Shown: positions 1 to 6,321 of the stretch, in pieces | Layout: every line of letters starts with the position of its first letter | Position numbering within the stretch: position 1 is the first letter of the stretch | From: an uncultured Agathobaculum sp. | Lineage (GTDB): Bacteria; Bacillota; Clostridia; Oscillospirales; Butyricicoccaceae | DNA length: 9,996 bases | Direction: 5' to 3' | Assembly: GCA_944376955.1 (NCBI GenBank) | Contig: CALWEB010000050.1 | Coordinates: forward strand, 1-9,996 | Made by a program: the position numbers and the translations under genes | Notes under the pieces: generated by a model | The model's database searches: none | Seen by the model: the letters and a program-made list of their open reading frames with translations, nothing else | What the model was told of the DNA's origin: nothing

Positions 1-1103
1 ATTTGCAGCGTCTGGCGCACGAGCGGCAGCGCATGAACACCTTCCAGAGCGTGCCGACGGGGGAATTTTCCTTCCGGCTGCCCATGTCGGACTGCGACCT
101 CACCGACCGCAGCTTCCCGCGCACCCCGTTCGTGCCCGCAAACAAGGCGCTGCGCGACGAGCGCTGCGAGGAGATCCTGACCCTGCAAGCCACCGGTCTT
201 GCCACCCGTCTGCGCCACACGCACGCAAAAACCGCAGTGATCGGTCTGTCCGGCGGGCTGGATTCTACGCTTGCGCTGATCGTCGCCGTACACGCCTTTG
301 ACCTGCTGGGGCTTGACCGCAAGGGCATCCTCGCGGTGACGATGCCCTGCTTCGGTACGACCGCGCGCACACGCGGCAACGCAGAAAAGCTCGCGGACGC
401 TTACGGCGTGACCCTCCAGACTGTGGACATCAAGGCAGCGGTCGATCAGCATTTTGCCGACATCGGCCAGAGCAAGGACGACCTGTCCGTGACATTTGAA
501 AACGGACAGGCGCGCATGCGCACGCTGGTACTGATGAACCTCGCCAACAAACACGGCGGCATGGTGGTCGGCACAGGCGACCTGTCCGAGCTTGCGCTCG
601 GCTGGGCGACCTACAACGGCGACCACATGTCGATGTACGGCGTCAACGCCTCTATCCCCAAGACACTGGTGCGCTATCTGGTGGCGTACGAGGCTGATCG
701 CACGCTGGGCGAGCTGAGCGACGTGCTGTGCGATGTGCTGGACACGCCGGTCTCGCCCGAGCTGCTGCCGCCCAAGGACGGCGAAATCAGCCAGAAAACC
801 GAGGATCTGGTCGGACCATACGAGCTACACGACTTTTTCCTCTATTATATGCTGCGTTTCGGCTACCCGCCGCGCAAGATCTACCGCATCGCACGCAAGA
901 CCTTTGCGGGCGTTTATGACGACGCCACCATCAAGAAGTGGCTGACCACCTTCCTGCGCCGCTTCTTCTCGCAGCAGTTCAAGCGCTCCTGCCTGCCGGA
1001 CGGCCCCAAAGTCGGCACGATTACGCTGTCGCCCCGCGGCGACTGGCGGATGCCGTCGGACGCGTGTGCCACACTCTGGCTGCACCAAGCAGAAAACCTG
1101 TAA
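1..1103 (+). CDS. nadE: Glutamine-dependent NAD+ synthetase, 3' part (5' end outside window)
   Basis: NadE amidates nicotinate adenine dinucleotide to NAD+ using ATP, the last step of NAD synthesis in the cytosol. The visible part is the synthetase (N-type ATP pyrophosphatase) domain. The P-loop SGGLDST is encoded at 249-269, followed by the conserved GTGDLSELALGWATYNGDH block (about 573-629) and SPELLPPKDGEISQKTED (about 753-806). The frame is open to the left edge (first whole codon at 3), and about 75 codons precede the P-loop. The gene is therefore probably the long two-domain form of about 640 residues, whose N-terminal nitrilase-type glutaminase domain lies upstream of the window; that domain is inferred. 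It ends in TAA at 1101-1103. The next gene starts 18 bases later, which suggests one transcript. Confidence 0.95.
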   Translation, partial: LQRLAHERQRMNTFQSVPTGEFSFRLPMSDCDLTDRSFPRTPFVPANKALRDERCEEILTLQATGLATRLRHTHAKTAVIGLSGGLDSTLALIVAVHAFDLLGLDRKGILAVTMPCFGTTARTRGNAEKLADAYGVTLQTVDIKAAVDQHFADIGQSKDDLSVTFENGQARMRTLVLMNLANKHGGMVVGTGDLSELALGWATYNGDHMSMYGVNASIPKTLVRYLVAYEADRTLGELSDVLCDVLDTPVSPELLPPKDGEISQKTEDLVGPYELHDFFLYYMLRFGYPPRKIYRIARKTFAGVYDDATIKKWLTTFLRRFFSQQFKRSCLPDGPKVGTITLSPRGDWRMPSDACATLWLHQAENL

Positions 1104-1121
1104 GAAAGGGAATAACCTGTT

Positions 1122-1778
1122 TTGAAAACCCTGATCCGCAGGCTCGCGGCTGTACTCACCGCCGCCCTGCTTTGCTTCAACCTGTATTACGAGCTGGCGC
1201 CCGGCTATATCGTCGGGCCGGAGCAAAAATTTGCCTTCGCCGCAGCGTTTGTTGTGCTGCTGGGCATTGCGATGTTTTTCGGCGTGCCGCACGGCGCGCG
1301 CGCCAAACGGCGGCACGACTATATGCTGCTGCTGTTCTGGTATTACCTTTGGGTGTTGGCAAACGTCCTGTTTTTCGACAACGCCTTTGGCCGCGGCATC
1401 TCGATGCACGCACGGCTGGACGCAGTCAACCTTGAACCGCTGCGCACGATCAAAAACTACCTGATTGCCTACGATTACGGCAACATCTCGCTTCGGCTGG
1501 TGATCCTCAACCTGCTGGGCAATCTGGTTGCCTTTGCGCCGATGGGCGTGTTCCTGCCCGCGCTGTTCCGCTGGCAGCGCAGCATCTTTTTCTTCGCGGC
1601 AAGCCTTACGCTCGGCATCACGGCGGTCGAGGTTTTGCAGGTGTACACCGGCGCCGGCTCGTGCGACGTGGACGACCTGATTTTGAACCTTGCCGGTGCG
1701 CTGATTGTGTTTATTTTCTGCCGTATTACCCCGATCTGGCGGCATATCTGCCGCGTCAATCCCCGGAATAAGGAGTGA
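1122..1778 (+). CDS. VanZ-family membrane protein
   Basis: A 218-residue integral membrane protein of the VanZ-like family. About six hydrophobic segments are visible (residues about 8-26, 37-55, 67-85, 124-148, 154-172, 184-202). Family landmarks are NLEPLRTI (103-110), NLLGNLVAFAPMG (130-142) and the E170xxQ...TGxGSCDVDD signature (170-185) followed by LNLAG. The prototype VanZ gives low-level teicoplanin resistance, but for most chromosomal members, including this one, the role is unknown. The start is taken as TTG 1122 because GAAAGGG (1104-1110) lies 11 bases upstream and no better start is in reach. The TGA stop lies next to the Shine-Dalgarno of tyrA (AAGGAG 1770-1775), so translational coupling is likely. 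Nothing in the context ties it to glycopeptide resistance genes. Confidence 0.88.
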   Translation: MKTLIRRLAAVLTAALLCFNLYYELAPGYIVGPEQKFAFAAAFVVLLGIAMFFGVPHGARAKRRHDYMLLLFWYYLWVLANVLFFDNAFGRGISMHARLDAVNLEPLRTIKNYLIAYDYGNISLRLVILNLLGNLVAFAPMGVFLPALFRWQRSIFFFAASLTLGITAVEVLQVYTGAGSCDVDDLILNLAGALIVFIFCRITPIWRHICRVNPRNKE

Positions 1779-1784
1779 CCCCCT

Positions 1785-2621
1785 ATGTTTGACACCGTAC
1801 TCATTGCCGGTCTCGGCCTGATGGGCGGCTCGATGGCCAAGGCCATCAAGGCGCGCACGCTCAGCCGTGTCCTCGGCTGGAACCGCACCCGCCGCACTGC
1901 CGAACAGGCGCTTGCCGACGGCTCGATCGACGCAATCGCCACCGAAGCGCTCTTCAAGGAAGCCGATCTGGTTATCATCGGCCTGTACCCGCAGGCCACG
2001 GTGGACTGGCTGCTCGAAAACATGCCCAAGCTGAAAAAAGGCTGTGTCGTGGTGGATATGGTCGGCGTTAAGCAGTTCATGGTTGACCATCTGGAACAGG
2101 CCGCGCTGGACGCAGGCGTGCATTTTGTCGGCGGGCATCCGATGGCGGGCCGCGAGTTTTCCGGTCTGGACTTTGCGCTGCCGACACTGTTTGACGGCGC
2201 AAGCATGATCTTCGTGCCGACCAAAAGCAGCACCGAGCGCGTGCTGGAGCAGTTGGAAGCATATTTCATGTCGCTCGGCTTCGGGCAGACCGTGCGTTGC
2301 ACCGCTGCGCAGCACGACAAGATGATTGCGTTTACCTCACAGCTGGCGCACGTTGTCTCCTAGGCGTACATCAAAAGTCCGGAAGCGGACAAACATAATG
2401 GATACTCGGCAGGCAGCTACAAGGATCTGACCCGCGTGGCAAAACTCAACGAAACCATGTGGAGCGAGCTGTTTTTGTGCAACGCTGAGCCGCTCGCCAC
2501 CGAGATCGACGAGATCATCCGGCATCTCGATGAATACCGCCGCGCCATCCGCGCGGGCGACCGCGAAAACCTGACCGCACTGCTGCGCGACGGCCGCGAA
2601 CGCAAGGAAAAACTGGGATAA
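1785..2621 (+). pseudogene. tyrA: Prephenate dehydrogenase with internal UAG codon
   Basis: TyrA oxidatively decarboxylates prephenate to 4-hydroxyphenylpyruvate with NAD+, for tyrosine synthesis. The ATG at 1785 has AAGGAG (1770-1775) nine bases upstream. The Rossmann motif GLGLMGGS covers residues 9-16, DMVGVK 91-96, the catalytic-region GHPMAGRE 117-124 and SQLAHVVS 185-192. Codon 193 is TAG (2361-2363). The same frame then continues for 85 codons to TAA at 2619-2621 and encodes textbook TyrA C-terminal sequence (AYIKSPEADKHNGYSAGSYK, then DLTRVAKLNETMWSELF). The full frame would give about 278 residues, normal for a TyrA without an ACT domain. Terminated at UAG, the product of 192 residues would lack most of the helical dimerisation domain and is probably inactive. 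The lack of any other lesion points to a recent nonsense change, a sequencing error or readthrough. Serine TCG to TAG is one base change and would fit the usual small residue there. Confidence 0.85.
2361..2363 (+). other. In-frame amber codon inside tyrA
   Basis: TCC-TAG-GCG sits between the conserved SQLAHVVS and AYIKSP segments of prephenate dehydrogenase. The frame before and after it is the same and no base is gained or lost. No other in-frame stop occurs before the TAA at 2619. The nearest downstream ATG in frame (2457-2459, within NETMWSEL) has no clear Shine-Dalgarno, so separate translation of the C-terminal part is not supported. Confidence 0.9.
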
Positions 2622-2630
2622 CCACAAAAA

Positions 2631-2673
2631 CCGCCCCGCAGCGCTTTCCAGCGCCGCGAGGCGGTAATTTTTT
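2631..2673. terminator. Bidirectional terminator between tyrA and the ECF S-component gene
   Basis: The hairpin consists of CCGCC (2631-2635) with GGCGG (2660-2664), CGC (2637-2639) with GCG (2656-2658), and GCGCT (2641-2645) with AGCGC (2650-2654), around a TTCC loop, with two 1x1 mismatches. TAATTTTTT follows on the + strand (T run 2668-2673). On the - strand the five A residues at 2626-2630 read as a T run directly after the stem. It therefore suits both converging genes. Confidence 0.85.
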
Positions 2674-2676
2674 GCC

Positions 2677-3261
2677 TTATGCAGAGTGTCCGATGTGCTG
2701 CGCAAACGAAGTGAACCGCAGCGCCTTTTGCAAGGCGGGCAGCAGCGCCATGGCCACCACCACTGCAATCACCGTGTTCGGGGGCGAAGTCAGCAGCTTG
2801 GGGATGTTGGCGATAAACGCCGGCACAAACGCGCTGCCGCCAATCATGAGTTCCACAATGCCCTTGAGCATGTAGAACACCGAGGAAACCACCGCCGCCA
2901 CAATGCAGGCGATCAGGTTGCGCGAGAATTTCTTTGCCGCGGCCTGCCCTGCATACGCGATCCAGCCGCACAGCCAAGCCATCAGGAAAAAGCGCAGGAA
3001 CGTGATCCATGCCTCGGGCGCGTATTCCGGTGTCATCAGGTCGAACAGCATCGAGCCAAATCCTGCCGCCAGCCCCCCGCGCATCGGCCCGAGCAACAGC
3101 CCGCACAGCAGGACAAACGCGTTAGCGAGTTTGATCATGGTGGTTCCTGTCGGCGTGGGGATGCGGATGGACAAATACATCGTTACCACAAAGACCACTG
3201 CCGCCATCAGGCCAACCGCTACCATATCATATAAGCTAATTTTGCTTTTTTTCTGTTCCAT
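2677..3261 (-). CDS. ECF transporter S component, substrate unknown
   Basis: A 194-residue membrane protein resembling the substrate-binding S subunits of energy-coupling-factor transporters (the ECF-type riboflavin transporter S Pfam group). S subunits capture a vitamin or other micronutrient and dock on a shared EcfA-EcfA'-EcfT module, which is not in this window. Visible features are the short lysine-rich N-terminus, about five to six hydrophobic segments, the family block IPTPTGTT (34-41), KLANAFVLLCGLLLGPMRGG (44-63) and GFGSMLFDL (67-75). The start is the ATG at 3261 because AAGAGAGGGG (+ coordinates 3271-3280) lies nine bases upstream. The frame could open further upstream at 3327, but that extension has no such signal. 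There is no riboswitch-like leader in the 148 bases before spoVAC, so the ligand cannot be guessed. Confidence 0.85.
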   Translation of the reverse strand: MEQKKSKISLYDMVAVGLMAAVVFVVTMYLSIRIPTPTGTTMIKLANAFVLLCGLLLGPMRGGLAAGFGSMLFDLMTPEYAPEAWITFLRFFLMAWLCGWIAYAGQAAAKKFSRNLIACIVAAVVSSVFYMLKGIVELMIGGSAFVPAFIANIPKLLTSPPNTVIAVVVAMALLPALQKALRFTSFAQHIGHSA

Positions 3262-3353
3262 ATCCGTTGTCCCCTCTCTTGTTGTGATAACAGGATATCG
3301 CTTTTTTGACCTGTTTAAAATAGTCAATTTCCGATTATTTTATAATGCCAGAT

Positions 3354-3382
3354 GTATACCTGCCGGAAACCTGCGCAAAATA
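3354..3382 (+). promoter_or_regulatory. Probable sigma-G (forespore) promoter of spoVACDE
   Basis: GTATA (3354-3358) matches the sigma-G -35 consensus GHATR. After a 17-base spacer, CAAAATA (3376-3382) matches the -10 consensus CATWMTA at six of seven positions. Transcription would begin near 3389-3390, leaving a short leader carrying AAGGAG (3397-3402). spoVA operons are known sigma-G targets, which supports the reading. An overlapping sigma-F reading cannot be excluded. Confidence 0.55.
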
Positions 3383-3409
3383 GCAGAAAAACCCGGAAGG
3401 AGCATGATG

Positions 3410-3862
3410 ATGAAGCTGGATAAGCAGAGCTATCAACGCCTGCTGGAGCAGAAAAGCCCGCCTTCCCCGCTGCCGCTTGACTGCCTGAAGGCATTTCTGT
3501 TTGGCGGCGCAATCTGTACGGTGGGCGAAGCGGTCAGCAATTTCTGGCAGTGGCGCGGGCTGGAGACCACAGACGCGGCCGCCGCAACCTCAATCACGAT
3601 GGTATTTCTCGGCGCGCTGCTGACCTGCCTGCACCTGTACGAAAAACTAGCCAAGCACGCGGGCGCAGGCACGATTGTACCGATCACCGGCTTTGCCAAC
3701 TCGATCGTCTCGCCTGCAATGGAGTTCAAAAGCGAAGGTCTGGTACTCGGCGTGGGTGCGAAACTGTTTGTCATTGCAGGGCCCGTGCTGGCATACGGCA
3801 TTTCTGCCAGCGTGATCTATGGGCTGGTACTCATGCTGCTGGGAGGGGGCGGCGGCGCATGA
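3410..3862 (+). CDS. spoVAC: Stage V sporulation protein AC
   Basis: SpoVAC is an inner-membrane protein of the forespore needed to move Ca-dipicolinic acid into the developing spore and out of it in germination; the Bacillus protein behaves as a mechanosensitive channel. The 150-residue length equals the family norm. Landmarks are FGGAICTVGEAVSNFW (31-46) in the first membrane helix, AGAGTIVPITGFANSIVSPA (84-103) and EGLVLGVGAKLF (109-120). Three consecutive ATG codons are in frame (3404, 3407, 3410). The third is chosen because AAGGAG (3397-3402) is seven bases before it, against one and four for the others. The stop overlaps the spoVAD start (ATGA 3859-3862), so the two are translationally coupled. 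The C-terminus is an unusual run of glycines (GGGGGA) created by the G-rich Shine-Dalgarno of spoVAD. Confidence 0.95.
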   Translation: MKLDKQSYQRLLEQKSPPSPLPLDCLKAFLFGGAICTVGEAVSNFWQWRGLETTDAAAATSITMVFLGALLTCLHLYEKLAKHAGAGTIVPITGFANSIVSPAMEFKSEGLVLGVGAKLFVIAGPVLAYGISASVIYGLVLMLLGGGGGA

Positions 3863-4875
3863 TCGAACACATCGGACAGCGCACGCTGTATCTGACAGGC
3901 CGCCCCTATCTGCTTTCGCACGCATCTGCGGTCGGCAAAAAGGAAGGCGAAGGGCCGCTGGGGGCGTATTTTGACTTCGTCACGGAAGATGACCGCATGA
4001 AACAGAAGTCATGGGAGCTGGCGGAAAGTGCATTGCAAAAAACCGCCATCCACCTTGCCATCCAGAAAGCCGGGCTGCATAAGGGCGATCTGGATGTGAT
4101 CCTCGCGGGCGACCTGCTCAACCAATGCACCGGCTCGTTCCTCGCCTCGGTCGATTCGGATACGCCCTACCTCGGCCAATACGGCGCATGTTCGACGATG
4201 GCGCAGGGACTGGCGCTGGGTGGCTGTCTGGTCGAGGGCGGGGCGGCGCGCCGCCTGCTGGCGGCAGCCTCCTCGCATTTCTGCTCAGCCGAGCGGCAGT
4301 ACCGCTTCCCGCTCGCCTACGGCGGCCAGCGCACCCCAACCGCGCAGTGGACGGCAACCGCCGCAGGCGCGGCTGTACTCGGCGCACATGGCACCGGCCG
4401 CATCCGGCTGACCCATGTGCTGTTCGGAAAAATGGTCGAACTGGGTGTCAAGGACGCAAACAATATGGGGGCAGCGATGGCCCCCGCTGCCTATGATACC
4501 ATTTCCGCGCTGCTCTCCGACCTCGGCGCGCAGCCGACCGACTTTGACTGCATCGTCACCGGCGACCTCGGCCACGTCGGTGCGGATCTGCTGCTCACGC
4601 TCCTGCGCACGGACGGCATCGACCTGTCGCCAGTCTATTCGGACTGCGGCAGCCTGCTGTTCGGGGACGAACAGGACGCACACGCAGGCGGCTCCGGCTG
4701 CGGCTGCTCGGCGGCGGTGCTGTGTGGGCCGCTGCTGCGCGACATGCAGGCCGGCAAGATCCGGCGGCTGGTGTTCGCGGGTACGGGCGCGATGATGAGC
4801 CCAACTTCGGTGCAGCAGGGACAGCCGATCGCGGGCATCTGCCACGCGGTCGTGATCGAAAGGAGCGACGCATGA
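3859..4875 (+). CDS. spoVAD: Stage V sporulation protein AD
   Basis: SpoVAD is the soluble, membrane-associated dipicolinic-acid-binding member of the SpoVA complex and has a thiolase-like fold. The 338 residues match the family length. Visible features are the N-terminal RPYLLSHASAVGKKEGEGPLG (residues 15-35), the thiolase-type cysteine Cys111 in YGACSTMAQGLALGG, PLAYGGQRTPTAQWTATAAG (151-170), DANNMGAAMAPAAYDT (199-214), TGDLGHVG (234-241) and a C-terminal GTGAMMSPTS (308-317). The ATG lies in the ATGA overlap with spoVAC, with GGGAGGGGG (3841-3849) nine bases upstream. The TGA at 4873-4875 overlaps the ATG of spoVAE in the same way. SpoVAD is not expected to act as a thiolase. Confidence 0.96.
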   Translation: MIEHIGQRTLYLTGRPYLLSHASAVGKKEGEGPLGAYFDFVTEDDRMKQKSWELAESALQKTAIHLAIQKAGLHKGDLDVILAGDLLNQCTGSFLASVDSDTPYLGQYGACSTMAQGLALGGCLVEGGAARRLLAAASSHFCSAERQYRFPLAYGGQRTPTAQWTATAAGAAVLGAHGTGRIRLTHVLFGKMVELGVKDANNMGAAMAPAAYDTISALLSDLGAQPTDFDCIVTGDLGHVGADLLLTLLRTDGIDLSPVYSDCGSLLFGDEQDAHAGGSGCGCSAAVLCGPLLRDMQAGKIRRLVFAGTGAMMSPTSVQQGQPIAGICHAVVIERSDA

Positions 4876-5237
4876 ACTGGATGGAGTATTTCAACGCCTT
4901 CTGGGTGGGCGGCGCGATCTGCGCGATCTGTCAGATCTTCATCGACAAGACCAAGCTGACCCCGGCGCGTATTCTGGTGTCGCTGGTGGTGCTGGGCGTT
5001 GCACTGCAAGCCTTCGGGCTGTACCAGCCGGTCGTGGACTATGCGGGCGCAGGCGCAACTGTACCTCTTTTGGGCTTCGGCTACTCGCTGGCCAAGGGCG
5101 TGGCCAAGGCGGTCGCGGAGAGCGGCCTGCTGGGTGCGTTCACCGGCGGCGTGACCGGTGCGGCGGGCGGCATCGCGGCGGCGATCGTGTTCGGCTGCCT
5201 GTTTGCGCTGATCGCGCGGCCCAAATCCCGTTCCTGA
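4872..5237 (+). CDS. spoVAE: Stage V sporulation protein AE (SpoVAEb type)
   Basis: A small membrane subunit of the SpoVA dipicolinic acid channel, 121 residues and structurally related to SpoVAC. It has FWVGGAICAICQIFID (10-25), a second helix at about 35-50, YAGAGATVPLLGFGYSLAKG (57-76) that repeats the AGAGT-PxxGF theme of SpoVAC, and a last hydrophobic segment at about 100-115. AAAGGAG (4859-4865) is six bases before the ATG, which overlaps the spoVAD stop. It is the SpoVAEb type, without the extra SpoVAEa domain. The operon here is the three-gene spoVACDE form typical of many clostridia, without spoVAA, AB or AF. No terminator follows before dus. Confidence 0.94.
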   Translation: MNWMEYFNAFWVGGAICAICQIFIDKTKLTPARILVSLVVLGVALQAFGLYQPVVDYAGAGATVPLLGFGYSLAKGVAKAVAESGLLGAFTGGVTGAAGGIAAAIVFGCLFALIARPKSRS

Positions 5238-5243
5238 CCGCCC

Positions 5244-5272
5244 TTGCGGACACGGGCAAACCCCGGTATAAT
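5244..5272 (+). promoter_or_regulatory. Sigma-A promoter of dus
   Basis: TTGCGG (5244-5249), a 17-base spacer and a perfect TATAAT (5267-5272) lie in the 67-base gap after spoVAE. Transcription would begin near 5279, about 25 bases before the dus ATG. This gives the housekeeping gene vegetative expression independent of the sporulation operon. Confidence 0.82.
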
Positions 5273-5304
5273 GGAGTGGAACTCAACGGAAACGAGGTTT
5301 GCCC

Positions 5305-6273
5305 ATGCGCTATTATTTCGCCCCGATGGAGGGCGTGACCGGTGCGGTCTACCGCCGCACACACCACGACTATTTCCCGGGGATTGACAAATATTTTATG
5401 CCCTTTGTCACCCCGACAACGGCCGAACGCTTCACCCCACGCCAAAAGCGTGACATTGCGCCCGAAGTAAACGCAGGTGTGCCCGCCATACCGCAGCTGT
5501 TGACCAAATCCGCCGCCGATTTCATCTGGGCGGCCAATGCACTGGCCGACATGGGGTATACCGAGGTCAACCTCAACCTGGGCTGTCCGTCCGGTACGGT
5601 GACGGCCAAAGGCAAGGGCGCAGGCTTTTTGGGCGACCCGGACGCGCTTGACCGCTTTCTAGACGAGGTGTTTTCTGCCTCCCATGCGCATATTTCCATC
5701 AAAACCCGGCTTGGGATGCACGATCCGGCCGAGTTTGACCGCCTGCTCGCCATTTATAACCGCTATCCGGTCGCGGAACTGACCATCCACCCGCGTGTGC
5801 GGCAGGATTTCTACAAGGGCACGGTGCGCGAAGCGGACTTTGCCGCCGCGCTGCCCCGCTGCCGGATGCCGGTGTGCTATAATGGCGATGTGGTCACAGA
5901 AAAGGACGCGCAGGCTGTTGCCGCGCGCTATCCTGCGCTGCCCGCCGTGATGATCGGACGCGGGCTGATCGGTGACCCTTCCCTCGTCACGCGGCTGCAA
6001 GGCGGCCCGCGCGCGGACCGCGAAACGCTGCGCGCCTTCCACGATACGCTTTACGCGCGCTACTGTGACGCCTTTGGCGACGCACGCATTGCCATGCTGC
6101 GCATGAAGGAAATCTGGTTCTATCACCTGAACCTGTTTGAAAACAGCGAAAAGTACGGCAAATGCCTCAAGAAAGCCGCCACCCCCCGCGCCTACGAGGA
6201 TGCGGCAGCGGCCATCTTCCGCGACCTTGCGGTGCGGCAGGACATTGTCCCCGGCTGGTTCCGCCCGGCGTAA
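5305..6273 (+). CDS. dus: tRNA-dihydrouridine synthase
   Basis: Dus enzymes reduce uridines in the tRNA D-loop to dihydrouridine with FMN and NADPH, in the cytosol. The 322-residue protein has the TIM-barrel landmarks: YFAPMEGVTG at the N-terminus (FMN site), NLGCPSGTVTAKGKGAGFL (91-109) with the catalytic acid Cys94, SIKTRLG (131-137) with the FMN-binding Lys133, ELTIHPR (158-164) with His162, YNGDV (192-196) and MIGRGLIGDP (216-225). The start is ATG 5305, seven bases after GAGG (5294-5297); TTG 5299 would sit too close to that signal. Which D-loop position it modifies cannot be told from sequence alone. It is monocistronic, with its own promoter and a strong terminator. Confidence 0.95.
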   Translation: MRYYFAPMEGVTGAVYRRTHHDYFPGIDKYFMPFVTPTTAERFTPRQKRDIAPEVNAGVPAIPQLLTKSAADFIWAANALADMGYTEVNLNLGCPSGTVTAKGKGAGFLGDPDALDRFLDEVFSASHAHISIKTRLGMHDPAEFDRLLAIYNRYPVAELTIHPRVRQDFYKGTVREADFAAALPRCRMPVCYNGDVVTEKDAQAVAARYPALPAVMIGRGLIGDPSLVTRLQGGPRADRETLRAFHDTLYARYCDAFGDARIAMLRMKEIWFYHLNLFENSEKYGKCLKKAATPRAYEDAAAAIFRDLAVRQDIVPGWFRPA

Positions 6274-6280
6274 AAGCACG

Positions 6281-6320
6281 AAAAACGGCTCCCTTCCTGC
6301 AAAGAAGGGAGCCGTTTTTT
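6281..6320. terminator. Perfect 16-bp bidirectional terminator between dus and the PBP gene
   Basis: AAAAACGGCTCCCTTC (6281-6296) pairs perfectly with GAAGGGAGCCGTTTTT (6304-6319) around a CTGCAAA loop. The stem ends in runs of A and T, so it gives an intrinsic terminator on both strands. On the - strand it lies two bases after the TAA of the penicillin-binding protein gene. Confidence 0.93.
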
Positions 6321-6321
6321 G

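Noticed and set aside
1122..1778. VanZ homologue as evidence of a glycopeptide resistance cluster
   Set aside because: No vanA/B ligase, vanH, vanX or vanRS genes are near; VanZ-like proteins are common in Firmicute chromosomes.
825..2315. A 496-codon open frame on the - strand opposite nadE, the VanZ gene and tyrA
   Set aside because: It spans three real genes on the other strand, has no recognisable domain and no ribosome site; it is a codon-bias shadow.
2457..2621. Possible separate restart of the tyrA C-terminal part at an internal ATG
   Set aside because: The ATG falls inside the conserved NETMW segment, has no Shine-Dalgarno, and the fragment alone has no known role.
3292..3319. Possible promoter of the ECF S-component gene on the - strand (TTTAAA, 16 bases, TATCCT)
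   Set aside because: Both elements are poor matches and other AT-rich alternatives exist in the same gap, so no single promoter can be supported.
3306..3346. TTGACC (3306-3311) and TATAAT (3341-3346) before spoVAC as a sigma-A promoter
   Set aside because: The spacing is 29 bases, far from the 16-18 needed, and spoVA genes are normally read by a forespore sigma factor.
3859..4875. SpoVAD read as an active thiolase or ketoacyl synthase
   Set aside because: The sequence is a clear SpoVAD with SpoVAC and SpoVAE neighbours; the family keeps the fold and a cysteine but is known as a dipicolinic-acid-binding protein.
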